From Nocardia sp. NBC_00508 (GTDB lineage: Bacteria; Actinomycetota; Actinomycetes; Mycobacteriales; Mycobacteriaceae): a stretch of 64,000 bases of DNA. Shown piece after piece: positions 24,923 through 41,400 of this stretch. Where the stretch lies: NCBI RefSeq assembly GCF_036346875.1, contig NZ_CP107852.1:7006001-7070000 (forward strand), written 5' to 3'. Both the position numbers and the translations under genes were made by a program. The number at the start of each line of letters is the position of its first letter. Within the stretch, counting starts at the first letter, position 1. The notes beneath the pieces were generated by a model. That model ran no database searches. It saw only the letters and a list, made by a program, of their open reading frames with translations, and had not been told where the DNA came from.

Positions 24923-26339
24923 TGCTGCTTCCAGGCGAACGGACGGGTCGACGTGGTTCAGGAATGGCCGGACCGTTGGCTCGGTCGATGCGGCGCCACG
25001 ACCCAGCTGACCGAGGATCTCGACCGCCAGCACCGGCGTATCCGAGAGGACCTCGACGATCTCGTGCGCAGCGGCAGCGGCCGGCTGGCCGAGTTGTCCG
25101 ATCGCTCGCACGCTGATGGTCGTCGTCGGCTTTGCGAGTGTGCAGCTCGACCATCCGGTGGCGAATAAGAGGCAGAAGTTCTAGTGCGTGTGCGCCGAGC
25201 GGCGCCAATGCCTTGTCCAGGTTGATGGGCGGCTCGTCCAGCTCCAACGCCCAGCGCACCGCCGGAATCGCGCCACGGTCGCCGGTATTGGCCGCCAATT
25301 GCAGTAGTGGGCCGACGCGATGCGGTGATCGCTCCCTGGTGTTCAGCGACAGCCAGGGCAGCGGAAGCCACTGAAACGGGCAGGAGTTGTCTATACCCTC
25401 GGGGAGTTCGGTGACCCGCAGGTACTGCTCGAGCTGGTTGAGGATGCGATCGGTCACCGGCGCCGCGGCCGATCCCAGGCGGGTCAAGACGTCGGTCGCG
25501 GTTTCCCACAGATCGACATCGCCCACCGCATCCACCAAGGCATCGAGCAATTCCGGGTGCTCTGCCCGCCAGGTGTCGATAACCTTGCCCGCTTCTGTGC
25601 AGCCAATTCCTCGCATTATCGGGTCGGGCTCGGCGAGGTATCCGAGGGCTCGTGCGGTCTGCGCCGACAGCGTCACCGGTTCGGGCGGTGGCGGCGAATA
25701 TGGCGGAAGCCCGAATCGGGCCGCCTGCTCCGGCCGGTCCTTTGCGATACACCGAAGTACGGTGTCGATCCTGCCGCGCACCAGCGAGTCGCGTTCCTCG
25801 TCGATGTGGTCCCGCAGTGCGGGGATCACCGTCTCCCACCTGTCGGCGCAAGCCACCAGGACGAATGGGACCGCACGCCGGACGTCGTGGTCCGGGTCGG
25901 CCAGCAACGGCAGGAGATTCGGCAGCGCGCGCCCGATCGCCGAACGAGCGGTTTCCCGGTGCCGGGATTCGCTCGTCGTGGCCGACTCGCCGTCCCAACG
26001 GAGGTGGAGAGATGTTCCGTATTCGCTTTCATCGACACCGGCTATGGTGGCGATCATTCGTAGCATCGCCGCCCGATCGCCGTGGAGCGGATCCACTGCG
26101 AGCTCAACCAGGAAAGGCACACACACAGCCCCGAGCCGATGCGGATCGACCGATTCGACGGGGTCGAAGTCATAATCCAGCGGGTTCGTTCGTAACAGAT
26201 TCTCGAGCTTGTATATCGCGAACCCACGGGTAGACGGGTCCTCCGATGTCGTTTTCCAAAGCAACTCGGGAACTGCGGTCACAGACCCGTATCCGTCGTC
26301 TAGAGCGTCCCAGTCGACCTTATCCAGACCCTCGAGCAT
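24914..26339 (-). pseudogene. 5' part of a HEAT-repeat protein gene (IS-interrupted, also frameshifted)
   Basis: From ATG 26339 (MLEGLDKVDWDALDDGYG) about 400 codons encode helical HEAT-like repeats: ALPNLLPLLADPDHDVRRAV, PFVLVACADRWETVIPALRD, GYLAEPDPIMRGIGCTEAGK. Near 25115-25135 the reading frame slips: HTRKADDD in one frame continues as ISVRAIGQLGQPAAAAAHEI in another. The gene is then cut by the IS256-type element at 24914-24922. Two independent lesions mean no full protein is made. HEAT proteins are protein-protein scaffolds; this one had no signal peptide. The original length would have been roughly 630 aa. Confidence 0.75.
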
Positions 26340-26684
26340 CCACACTTCCGAATCATCGTTTCGTTCCAGCCATCCATCACGAACTCGCCCGCCCACGTCC
26401 TCGATGACCGATGACGTCGGGCCTTGCCGGGATCACGGCTGGCCCGCAACGGCCTCATCGAGGTGCTACTCGGTGATCGCGCTCGGCGAATCGGAACCAA
26501 GTAGAACAAATGCTCGATTCCATCGCCCACTGGAACGGCGCCCGGCGGCCGCGGCCGTCCGGCGCCGCAGTCGGTTACCGGCAGACGAAAGCGGGCTCGT
26601 CGATGTACCCGCCAACCGTCATAAGACCTCGCGCCGGAGTTGCCTCCGAGGTGCTGACCAGCGATTTTATTCCCGTTGGGCGGC

Positions 26685-26690
26685 TATAAT
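26685..26690 (+). promoter_or_regulatory. Candidate -10 box of the DUF1214 pseudogene
   Basis: A consensus TATAAT lies 52 bp before the ATG at 26743, with GGAGG upstream of that start; no good -35 is seen. The region 26340-26684 before it holds no supportable gene. Confidence 0.4.
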
Positions 26691-26742
26691 CCGGTGCGGA
26701 GCCCTGCACGGTACCCGATCTGATCGGAGGCGGAGCAGGATT

Positions 26743-27586
26743 ATGGACGACAGACCCGAGCGCAGGCCCACTATCTCGCGGCGCGTCGTGTTGGCGGCGA
26801 CGGCAGGGGCCGCGATCGGCGCGGTGGCGTGTGGCAGATCGGACGAGGACGGCTCGACCGACCCAGCCGCGGCCGGCGCCGGCCGAGCAGGTCGTGAACA
26901 TGGGTGCACGCGAATTCTTCGACCGGATGTGCGCGGTGATGGCGATCAATCCGCCCGCACCCGACGACGCACCCGCCATGCGACGCTTCGCGACCATCGG
27001 CATCCGGCCGGGCGGCGAAGTCGAGGGCCTGTCCGACGCCGAACTCGGCTCGGCGGCCGCCACCGCACAGCGGCAGATCCCGGTGTATCTGGGGGCGAAT
27101 TCGGTCAACCAGAACGGCTGGATCTACGACCCGACCCTGGGCGCGTACGGCACCGATTACCTGTTACGCGCGACCCAGGCATGGAATGGTCTCGGGGCCG
27201 CTCTCTCGGAGGATGCCATCTATCCGACGTTCTTCGGCTCGGTGGACGACATGAACCGGGGCCGCTTTCGGCTGCATTTCGCGCCGGGCAAACTGCCGCC
27301 TGTCGACGCCTTCTGGTCGCTGACCGCGTACGACGCCGACAGCTATCTGGTGCCCAACCCGGCGGGGATCTACGCGGTTGGCCACCAGGTTCCGGTAGCG
27401 CTCAATCCTGACGGTTCCCTGGACATCACCCTGCAGTACGCGGACCCGGGACCGAGCGTCCCCACCGGAAACTGGCTGCCCATTCCCGAATCGGGCGATT
27501 TCTCTCTGACCCTGCGGCTTTATGCGCCGAAACCTGAGGCGGTACAGTCTCTTTGGCACCCTCCGCCACTCGCACCGCTGCCGTGA
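26743..27586 (+). pseudogene. Broken DUF1254/DUF1214 protein gene (internal deletion plus frameshift)
   Basis: ATG 26743 opens a twin-arginine/lipoprotein-like leader (TISRRVVLAATAGAAIGAVA, then CGRS). Around 26870 the frame is lost and coding resumes one frame over with AEQVVNMGAREFFDRMCAVM up to the stop at 27586. That second part is a good DUF1214 domain (SVDDMNRGRFRLHFAPGKLP, AFWSLTAYDADSYLVPNPAG). The DUF1254 domain that normally lies between leader and DUF1214 is missing. The gene is therefore dead by deletion. The family is exported and of unknown function. Confidence 0.7.
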
Positions 27587-27638
27587 GCTGATCCGGGACC
27601 TCTTCGCCCCATGACCGCAGTGACCTTCCACCGGCTGT

Positions 27639-28289
27639 TCAGTGACGGTCGTCGCCGGGCCTGTGCCGCACGCTTCGCACCACGATCGCGCCGTAATCCC
27701 TGCTCGGCGGATCCGGATAGTAGTCGGGGACGATGTGCCTCTGGTCGGGCACCAGATAGTCGTGCCCCCGATACATCTCCAGGAAGGGATCGACCAGGCA
27801 GCCACCGAGTGTGCGAAACGCATAGTCGCGGGCGTCGATCTCGCCGAATCGGCGGCAGTAGGCGTCGTAGCCGGGGATCTTGGCTCCGGTGAGGACATAG
27901 TCCAAGGCGTACCTCTCGGCCAGCTCGACCGGGGTCTCCATCATCACCGCGTATGCTGTGCCACCGCGTGCGGTGCGCTTCAGAGAGCCGGAAGCGAGAT
28001 AGATGGCGTTCGCGGTGTCCAGATCGATCTCCGGGTAGTAACCGTTGCCGGTCACCGTGTCCCAGTCGCTGAGTTCGGAAACCCTGTCCGCCTCGTACCG
28101 CATGGGAAAGCCCATCAAGGTGCCGACGACCTCGCCGTGCTGTTCGAAGACCCAGAACCCCTCCGGAAACGCACGCAGGCGAGCGGTCATCTGGTCCCGG
28201 CTCGCCCGCTGGGCTTCCTCCCAGTCCTGCTCGACGGCCATGATCTCGTCCAGGTCGTCGATCGCCGCCTGCCGCACCAGGATCGTCAT
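27639..28289 (-). CDS. GNAT-fold acyltransferase-like protein, last gene of the PKS operon
   Basis: Codes for 216 aa. The start ATG overlaps the P450 stop (ATGA, 28286-28289), so it is translationally coupled. The N-terminus ILVRQAAIDDLDEIMAVEQD and the strand WVFEQHGEVVGTLMGF are typical of GNAT N-acetyltransferases; the acyl-CoA loop is less canonical (ASGSLKRTARGGTAYAVMME). GNAT proteins transfer acyl groups to amines or hydroxyls. Because the PKS lacks a thioesterase, this protein could move the finished chain to an acceptor or acylate the product, but that is speculation from position. It ends the operon and converges with the DUF1214 pseudogene. Confidence 0.7.
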   Translation of the reverse strand: MTILVRQAAIDDLDEIMAVEQDWEEAQRASRDQMTARLRAFPEGFWVFEQHGEVVGTLMGFPMRYEADRVSELSDWDTVTGNGYYPEIDLDTANAIYLASGSLKRTARGGTAYAVMMETPVELAERYALDYVLTGAKIPGYDAYCRRFGEIDARDYAFRTLGGCLVDPFLEMYRGHDYLVPDQRHIVPDYYPDPPSRDYGAIVVRSVRHRPGDDRH

Positions 28290-29494
28290 CGCACCCCCCA
28301 GGTCACGGGAAGCTGCTCCAGGCCGTGCACGAATACGCCGTCCTTCCATCGCAATGTGTCCGGGTCGACCGCGAATTGCAGTCCGGGGAAGCGCCGCACC
28401 ACGGTGCCGATAGCCACCGTTGCCTCCAGTCTTGCCAGCGACGCCCCGAGACAGAAGTGCAGGCCGAGGCCGAACCCCAAGTGCCGGTTCGGTGTCCGGG
28501 TGATGTCGAACCGGTCCGGTTCGGGAAACTGCGCTTCATCATGATGTGCTGACAGCAGCGAAGCGACGACCAATTCCTCGGCCGGAATGACCGTGCCGCG
28601 GAACTCGACATCGGTCAGCGGAAAGGCTCCGGTGCTGTTCTTCACTGGCGGGCAGTATCGCAACACCTCCTCGATCGCCGGTTCGATGAGCGCTGGCGTG
28701 GTTCGGAGCCGCCGCAGTTCCGCAGGATGTCGCAGCAGCGCCCACACCCCGTTGCCGATGAGGTTCCCCGTCGTTTCGAAACCCGCCGCGATGAGCAGGA
28801 AAATCATGCTCATCAGTTCCACCGACGACAGCCGGTCACTCTGCGTCTGCGCCTTGATCAACGCACTGGTGAGGTCGTCGCGTGGCCGCCGACGGCGCAG
28901 TGCGAGGAATTCCTCCAGGTACTGCTGGAACTCGATGACCATGCGGCGCAGGGCGTCGAAATCTCCTTCCGACGGCGGAGCGATCAGAATCCTGGTCCAT
29001 TCCCGGAAGCGCTCCTGGTCTTCGACCGGAACTCCGATCAGCTGGGCCAGTACGGCGATCGGCAGCCGGAAGGCCAGCGCGTCGAGCAGATCCACCGATT
29101 CCTGCCGTTCGACCGGATCCAGTAGCCGTTCGGTCGCCTCGGCGACGTACGGACGCAGCTCCATGATCCGGCGGGGCGTGAACGCCTTGGCCACCAAGGC
29201 ACGCAACCTGGTGTGCTCCGGCGGATCGGCGTAGAGCATGTGCTTGTCCAGCCGGTCGAATTCGGATACCCGGAAGTACCGGGATCGTGCCGCATCGGAC
29301 AGCTTCCGCTTGTCTTTGCTGAAACGATTGTCGCGCAGCAGTTCGACGACGTCGGCATAGCGAGTCACGCGCCACTCGGGCGCACTCTGGTGCGGATTGA
29401 ACAGGCGGACGATCGGTGCCTCGGCACGCATGCGCGCCAGCGTCGGCAACGGATCGACGCGCATCTGTTCGCCCCACGGATCGAACCGGTTCAC
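28286..29494 (-). CDS. Cytochrome P450 in the PKS operon
   Basis: Codes for 402 aa from a GTG that overlaps the preceding stop (GTGA), the usual length of a soluble actinobacterial P450. Oxygen-binding I-helix AAGFETTGN (residues 236-244), ExxR at Glu276-Arg279 (EEVLRY), and heme loop FGLGLHFCLGASLA with Cys348 as thiolate ligand are all intact. It needs ferredoxin and reductase partners, which are not encoded here. As a tailoring enzyme it would hydroxylate or epoxidise the polyketide. A longer upstream frame to 29560 would run into the GST gene and is not chosen. Confidence 0.9.
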   Translation of the reverse strand: MNRFDPWGEQMRVDPLPTLARMRAEAPIVRLFNPHQSAPEWRVTRYADVVELLRDNRFSKDKRKLSDAARSRYFRVSEFDRLDKHMLYADPPEHTRLRALVAKAFTPRRIMELRPYVAEATERLLDPVERQESVDLLDALAFRLPIAVLAQLIGVPVEDQERFREWTRILIAPPSEGDFDALRRMVIEFQQYLEEFLALRRRRPRDDLTSALIKAQTQSDRLSSVELMSMIFLLIAAGFETTGNLIGNGVWALLRHPAELRRLRTTPALIEPAIEEVLRYCPPVKNSTGAFPLTDVEFRGTVIPAEELVVASLLSAHHDEAQFPEPDRFDITRTPNRHLGFGLGLHFCLGASLARLEATVAIGTVVRRFPGLQFAVDPDTLRWKDGVFVHGLEQLPVTWGVR

Positions 29495-30156
29495 TCGGGC
29501 CGCTCCAGCACCCGCCCGACCCGGCGCCAGGTCGGCCTTCCACTGATCTCCCGCCACCATCTCGCAAGGTTCGGCCGCGCGTCGATCAGGTCCGCGCCAT
29601 TGGAAGCGACCAGATACTGCAAGTAGGGCAGCCAGGTCACCTCGGCGAGTGAAAACTCGGGGCCGGCGAGGAACTCTTGCCCGGCCAGCGTGGCATCCGC
29701 GACGTCGAACGCGGTTGCGAGCTCAGCGCGCGCCGCGGCGATAGCGTCCCGGTCCGGTGGTGGCGGCAGGAATCGCGCGCCCGGGCTTCGGCGGATGATC
29801 TCGTACACCGGGCCCCCGCGGACGAGCTCCCACACTGGGCCGCTGACATAGCTCTGCTCGATGCTGATCCACTGTTCCATCAGCCCGCGCAGCCGGAGGT
29901 CGTTCGGCGTCAGCGCCAGGCCGGGCAGCCGCTGATCGAGATAGCGGATGATCGCCCGCGATTCGTACAATAAGAACCCGTCGTCCTCGAGTACCGGAAT
30001 CTCGCCGAACGGCTGGCGTTTTCGGTGTTCCGGCGACTTGTCGTGTCCTTTCAGGACACTCACCTCGACCAGCTCGGCGTCCTGATTCTTCTCCGCCAGC
30101 ACCATCAGCACCTTGTGGGTGCAGGCGCTCGTAGCGGTCCCGTATACCTTCATCAT
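29491..30156 (-). CDS. Glutathione S-transferase-like protein in the PKS operon
   Basis: Codes for 221 aa. The start ATG overlaps the PKS3 stop, with GGAGG in the end of the PKS gene as its ribosome site. Residues 1-80 form a thioredoxin-like domain (MKVYGTATSACTHKVLMVLA, with FGEIPVLEDDGFLLYESRAI as the thiol-binding and SNAIL-like segment); the rest is the helical GST C-terminal domain (EFLAGPEFSLAEVTWLPYLQ). Actinomycetes generally use mycothiol, so the true thiol may not be glutathione. In biosynthesis such proteins isomerise double bonds or add thiols; which applies here is unknown. Confidence 0.85.
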   Translation of the reverse strand: MMKVYGTATSACTHKVLMVLAEKNQDAELVEVSVLKGHDKSPEHRKRQPFGEIPVLEDDGFLLYESRAIIRYLDQRLPGLALTPNDLRLRGLMEQWISIEQSYVSGPVWELVRGGPVYEIIRRSPGARFLPPPPDRDAIAAARAELATAFDVADATLAGQEFLAGPEFSLAEVTWLPYLQYLVASNGADLIDARPNLARWWREISGRPTWRRVGRVLERPE

Positions 30157-33142
30157 GTTTTGTCCTCCGCGTGCTCGGCGAGCGCCTGCAGCAAATACCG
30201 TGTGATCGCCCGTGGGGTCTGATGATCGAAGGCGAGGGTCGCCGGCAGCGCAAGGCCCGTTCGCGTCGCCAGTTCGTGTCGAAGTTGCACGGTCATCAGC
30301 GAATCCATGCCCAGTTCCATGAACTTGCCGTCGACCGGGACGTCCGAAGGCGAAGACAATTGGAGCACGGTCGCCGCGTCGATGCATACCGCCGACTCGA
30401 TCGCGGCCTCCCGCTCGTCGTCCGGCAACCCGATCAGTTCATCGATCCAGTGCACCGGTTCGACGGCGACCGGTTCACTCGGCGGTGCCGCCGTCGTGTC
30501 GATCCAGTGACGTTTGCGCTGCCACGGATAGCGCGGCAAAGGTACTACCCGGCGCCGATCCTGGTACAGGCCGGCGAAATCCACTGGATAGCCCGCGGTG
30601 TAGAGCTCGGCAATCGAGTTGAGCAGGCCGGGTAATTCCGGGCGCTCCCTGCGCAGCGTCGGTATCGCCGCTGTCCTGCCGAGACAGTTCGCGATATGAC
30701 CGGAGAGCACTGGATGCGGTGCGATCTCGAGGAAGACCTGCTGCCCATCGCGGGCCGCGGCGTGCACGGCTTCGGCGAACCGGACCGGATGCCGGACGTT
30801 GTCCGCCCAATAGTCGCCGGTCAATTCATTTCCGGCGATTCGGTCTCCGCGCACCGTGCTGTAGAGGGGGCACGCTGTCGGCACGGCCTCGACCGTGGCG
30901 AGTTCCGTGGCGAGTTCCGCGGCCAGTGGCGCCATCGACGGCGAGTGGAACGCGTAGCCGACCGGTAACCATCGGCAGTGGACACCTTGTCGCTGGAGTG
31001 GGCCGACCACGGTGTGCAGCTCGTCCACCGTGCCGGACAGCACGACGGACCCGCCGTCGTTGATCGCCGCGACCACGACCGAAGTATCCGATGCGGCTAG
31101 AACATTCGCGATCTCATCCTGGCCGAGCGCGACCGCGACCATCGCCCCCGAACCGTCTGCCCGCGCCATGATCCGGCCCCTGGCCACCGCGATCCTGATG
31201 GCTTCCGCCAGACTCAGCGCACCCGCGACGTGCGCGGCAGCGATCTCGCCGACACTGTGCCCGATGACCGCGTCCGGTCGAATGCCCCACGACGAGAGCA
31301 GGGCCGACAACGCGATCTGACAGGCGAACAGCGCGGGTTGGGCGATCTCCGTGCGGTGCAGCCGCGACTTGTCGTGCGGCGCGGCCAGTTCGGCGAGCAG
31401 CGAGAACGACGCGTGCTGCGCGATCAGCTCCGCGCATTCCTCGAGCGCGGCGCCGAAGACCGGTTCGCCGGCTTGCAGCTGGCGCCCCATCCCGATCCAC
31501 TGAGCGCCCTGCCCGGAGAAAACATAGGTGAGCATCGGCGGTGCCGCGGCACGCGCCGCGGTGGCACCGTCCCGCACGAACACGCGCAGCTGCTCGGCCA
31601 GTTCGGTGCCGGACGCACCGACGACCGCAGTCCGCCACTCATGATGATCGCGCCGGGCTCCTGCGGTGTAGGCGATGTCGTGCGGATCGTTTTCCCGTTC
31701 GAGGAGTTTCGCGTGTGCCGTCGCCAGCTCGGTCAGTGCCGCCGGGCTGCGTGCCGACAGCGGGAGCAGCACCGGTCCGACGCGTGGCGGCACCGGCTCG
31801 ATCGTGGGCGCCTCGGCGACGACGACATGCGCATTGGTGCCGCTCATGCCGAACGAGCTGACACCGGCGATCCGCGGCTGCTCGCCTTCGGGCCACGCGA
31901 CGGTCGACCTGGGGATCACGAATGGTGTTCCGGCAAGGGAAATCCTCGGATTCAGCGTGCTGAAGTGCAGATTGCGGGGAATTTCCGCGTATTGCAAAGC
32001 CAGCACCACCTTGATCAGTCCGGCGATGCCCGCGGCGGCCTCGAGATGTCCGATGTTGGTCTTGACCGCGCCCAGCACACAGCCGCCGCGGTCCGGGCCC
32101 ACCTCGCCGAAAACCTCGGTCAGGGCATCGATCTCGACCGGGTCCCCGAGCGCGGTGCCGGTGCCATGGGTCTCCACGTACCCGATATCGCCGGGGCGCA
32201 CCTGGGCATCGGCGAACGCCTGCCGCAGCATGTCGTGCTGCGCCAGCGGATTCGGCGCCGTCAGTCCGGCCGAGCGACCGTCGGAGTTCATCGCCGAACC
32301 CCGCAACACGGCCAGTACCCGATCACCGTCGGCCAGCGCGTCGGAGAGCTTCTTCAGCACCACGATCCCGCAACCCTCGCCCCGGACGAACCCGTTCGCA
32401 CGCGCGTCGAACGTGCGGCACCGGCCATCCGGCGACAAGGCCTGCAGATCGCTGATCATCTCGGTCACCGACTCGTCGAGAACGAGATTCACCCCGCCTG
32501 CCAGGGCGAGCGAGCTCTCCCCTGTCCGCAGGCTCCGGATCGCGAGGTGCACCGCGACCAGCGACGACGAGCACGCGGTGTCCACCGCGAGACTCGGCCC
32601 GCGCAGCCCGAGCAGGTAGGACAACCGGCCTGCGCCGAAACAGTGGGCCGTTCCGGTGCCCGTATACCCACCCATGGCGCCGGAGCGGGCGCTGAGCAGG
32701 AGGTAGTCGTTGCTGCTCATCCCGATGAACACGCCGGTTCGGCTGCCGGCCAGCCGCTCGGTCGCCACTCCGGCGTCTTCCAGCGCCTCCCAGGCGATCT
32801 CGAGCAGCAGCCGATGTTGCGGATCCAGCGCGGCGGCCTCCCTCGGCGAGATCCCGAAGAACGCCCCGTCGAAACCATCCACCGCCGACAGGAAGGCGCC
32901 TAGTCCCCCGGCATCGCCGGTGGCGCGGTTCGGTCGTTCGGACACCGCGTCGACACCGTCGGAGAGCAGCGTCCAGAATGATTCCGGGTCCTCGACGCCG
33001 CCTGGGAAACGGCAGCCCATGCCGATCACCGCGACAGGTTCGGTGTGCTGCCGCCGCAGTCGCGCGACCTCGGCCTCCAGCTTGCGCAGCGCGGAAGCCG
33101 CTTTCGCAAGGCCTGCGCGGTAGCGTTCTTCGTCGGCGCTGT

Positions 33143-33146
<4 letters not shown>
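30153..33146 (-). CDS. Type I polyketide synthase PKS3: KS-AT-ACP
   Basis: Codes for 997 aa. Short N-terminal docking helix (residues 1-35), KS about 36-450 with Cys192 (VDTACSSSLVAVH), His327 (ETHGTGTALGD) and His367 (KTNIGHLEAA), AT about 538-830 with Ser631 (GHSVGEIAAAHV) and His734 (GYAFHSPSM), and ACP about 915-990 with Ser949 (ELGMDSLMT). No ketoreductase, dehydratase, methyltransferase or thioesterase. It would add one unreduced ketide unit. The AT specificity motif YAFH is between the malonyl (HAFH) and methylmalonyl (YASH) signatures, so the extender is undecided. As the last PKS, it probably leaves the chain on its ACP until an unknown release step. The start overlaps the PKS2 stop by 4 bp. 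Confidence 0.93.
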
Positions 33147-38444
<5,298 letters not shown>

Positions 38445-38452
<8 letters not shown>

Positions 38453-41400
38453 TGCCCCGGTCCTGTTCGACGAGCCGGATACTGTCCAGCAGCATGGCCT
38501 CGGCTTCCGCATCGGAGAGCCGATCGATGTCCGCTGCCAGGGACGGTGCATTCTCCGGTTCCGGTTCCGGTGGCCGCGCCGAAGGGTGCGCCACTGCGAG
38601 TTCATCCGCGATGAACTCCGCGAGCGCGGCGATGGTGGAGTAGGTGAACAGCAGCGCGACGGACAACCGGATGCCGAGCGTGGATTCCAGCCGGTTGCGT
38701 AGCTCCACCGCCATGATCGACCCCATGCCCATGCCCTGGAACGTCGCCTTCCGGCTCAGGTTCGCGGAATCTCGTTGCAGCGTCAGGGAAAGCTGTTCGG
38801 TCAGATGCTCTTCGATCAGCGCGGCACGCTCGGACACGGTGGTCGCGGCCAGCCTGGCGGCGAACGCGGTAGGGATGTCCGGCGCACGGGATTCGATCTC
38901 GTCGAACAGGGGCGCGCCCGCCGCGCCGGGAAACGACTCGAACCAGTGCCGGAGGTTCAGCTCCATGACGGCGAGCCGCCCGAGTTCCGGGCCCACCCCG
39001 CGGTCCAATGCCCGTGCGAGACCCGCCGCGGGCGCATCGGCGATGCCGTGTGCCGCCGTGCCCTCCTGGGCGAGATGCAGGCTCATCGCCGGTAGGCCGA
39101 GGCCGCGGCGGTGGTGTGCGATCGCATCCAGCCGTGCGCTGTCCAGTGCGTCACCCGGGCGACCGAACAAGGACGCGACCGAGGAGCAGAGTACGAAGAG
39201 ATCGAGCCTGCGATCGAGCGTGTGCTGATGCCACCGCCACGCGCTGTCACCACTCCCGGCGTGGATGAGCCCGCACAACGGGCCTGCGGCGGACTCGATC
39301 TCGGCGATCAGTCTCCTCATCTCGTGGCCGTCGGTGCCGCGCGTATCGATGGTCGGCACTCGCGCGGAGCCGATGGGCCGGATTGCACCGGTACCGTCCA
39401 GGATCACGACATTCCGCGCGCCGCGGTCGGTCATCCACCCGGCGAACGACTCGGCCAACGCGGCGTCCTCGCAGACGATCAGGTACGCGCCGTCGGCCGA
39501 TAGCTCCGCCGTCCGCTCACCGCCGTCGGGCACGCGAACCAGCCTGGCCACGAACCGGCCGCCGGGACGCAGGGCGACGTCGGTCTCCCGCTCGTCGCTG
39601 AGCAATTCCGACACCAACCTGGCCGCCTCATCGGGTGTCGGCCGTGTGGCGAGGTCCAGCCGTGTGACCGACAGCTGGGGGTGGTCGAGCCCGATCGCCC
39701 TGCCGAGTCCCCACAGGGGCGCCTGGTCGACGCTGACCGTAGCGGCATCCTCGCCGACTGCCTGTGCGGCGCGGGTCACCAGCCACAGCCGTGGCTGATC
39801 ACGCCATCCCATTCCGGCCAGTGCGTCGGCCAGCGCACGCGCGCTCGCGGTGCCGAGACTGCCGATCAGCACTACCCCGGCCGGTGGTGGTCCAGCCAGA
39901 ACTGTGCGCAGGGATCCGATCGCGGTCGAGTCGGTGATCCGCGCAGTTACCAGATCGCAGTGGATGTCTCGCGCCCGTAGCTCGTCCGCGAGTTCGGTAC
40001 CGAGGCGGTCCTCGTCCGCGAACACGACCCACGGCCCCACTCGCTTTCGCAACGGTTCTCGGTGTGGGCTTTCGCGCCATTCCACGGTGTACAGGCAATC
40101 CGCAGCCGGATCCGGCTCTGTGGGCGGGAGCGAGCGCATACGCACGCCCTCGGCTTCCATCAGTACCCGGCCGTCGTCGTCGAGCAGGTACACGTCACCG
40201 CCCGGACCCGCCGATCGGCCGTGCGCCCATACCGGCCCGGTCGGTGTCCGGTACACCCGCAACCGACCGATCTCGGTCACCACGTAGCTGCCGGACGAAC
40301 CGTTGCACAGGGCGATCAGCGCCTGCAGACCGGCATCGAGCACCGAGGGATGGATGCGGTAATCCGCGCCACTAGAGTGCGCCGGTTGCGGCGGAATGAG
40401 CAGGGCCAGCACTTCGTCCTGGCCGAACCACAGCTCCGAGACCCCACGGAGGTGCGCTCCGATGTCCAGTCCCGCCCTGGCCAGAACCCGATAGTGGTCG
40501 GTCCCGTCCCGGTGCGTGGGGCAGCGCTTCCCGATCAATTCCGGTTTCTCGCGCACGTCCGGCTCGCCGGTGTCGGGGCCGGCGGTGGCCAGCGCATGCC
40601 GCGCCCAGTCCGGACCGCGGCTGCTGAACACCTGGAAGAGTCCATCCCGCGTGCTGATCACCGCCTGGGTCGCGGGCGCCACTGCCTCGGTCAGCTCCAG
40701 CATTCGCTCGAACGCCAGGTCGGTAACTGCAATATCCGTGGTCTCGTAGGCCTCCGCGGCCGCAGCCAATGCCATTTCGGCGAATGTGGCCGCGGAAAGC
40801 ACGACGTTCCCGCGCACGGTGAGGTCGGCGAGATACGGCAGGTGTGCCGGGTCCAGCGTGCGTTGCCAGTACCGGGTTCCGTGCTCGACCGCCGAGACCA
40901 GACCGGTACCGAGCAGCGGATGGCCTTCGGCGGTGCGGGAGAGGACGGTGCGCTGGTCTGCCGCGAGCCAGTACCGCTTTCGCTGCCACGGGTACGCGGG
41001 CAGCGAAACGACCCGACCGGCATCGAGGAGCCGATCGAAGTCCGGCGCGCACCCGCCGGCGTACAGCGCGCCTGCGGCGCGGCGCAGCGCGGACCGTTCG
41101 TCCTCGCCCCTGCGCAGCGAACCGATGACGTGACCATCGATCCTGCGGGCGGCGAGACATCGCTGGATGTTCTCGAGCAGAACCGGATGTGGCCCGATCT
41201 CCAGGAAAACCCGGTACCCGTCGGAGATCGCGGCGTTCATCGCATCCGCGAACTGCACGGTTTGTCGGACGTTGCGCCCCCAGTAATCCGGGTCGAATCG
41301 CTGACCGTCAACGAGCTTCCCCGAAACTGTGCTGTAGACGGGCAACCGGTTCGGCTCCGGAGCAAGCATGCCGAGCGCCTGGGACAACTCCCGCCCGGCC

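Noticed and set aside
31230..32903. 557-codon plus-strand open frame
   Set aside because: It is antisense to the KS and AT of PKS3, has Gln/Arg/His-rich composition and no domain; a GC-driven shadow frame.
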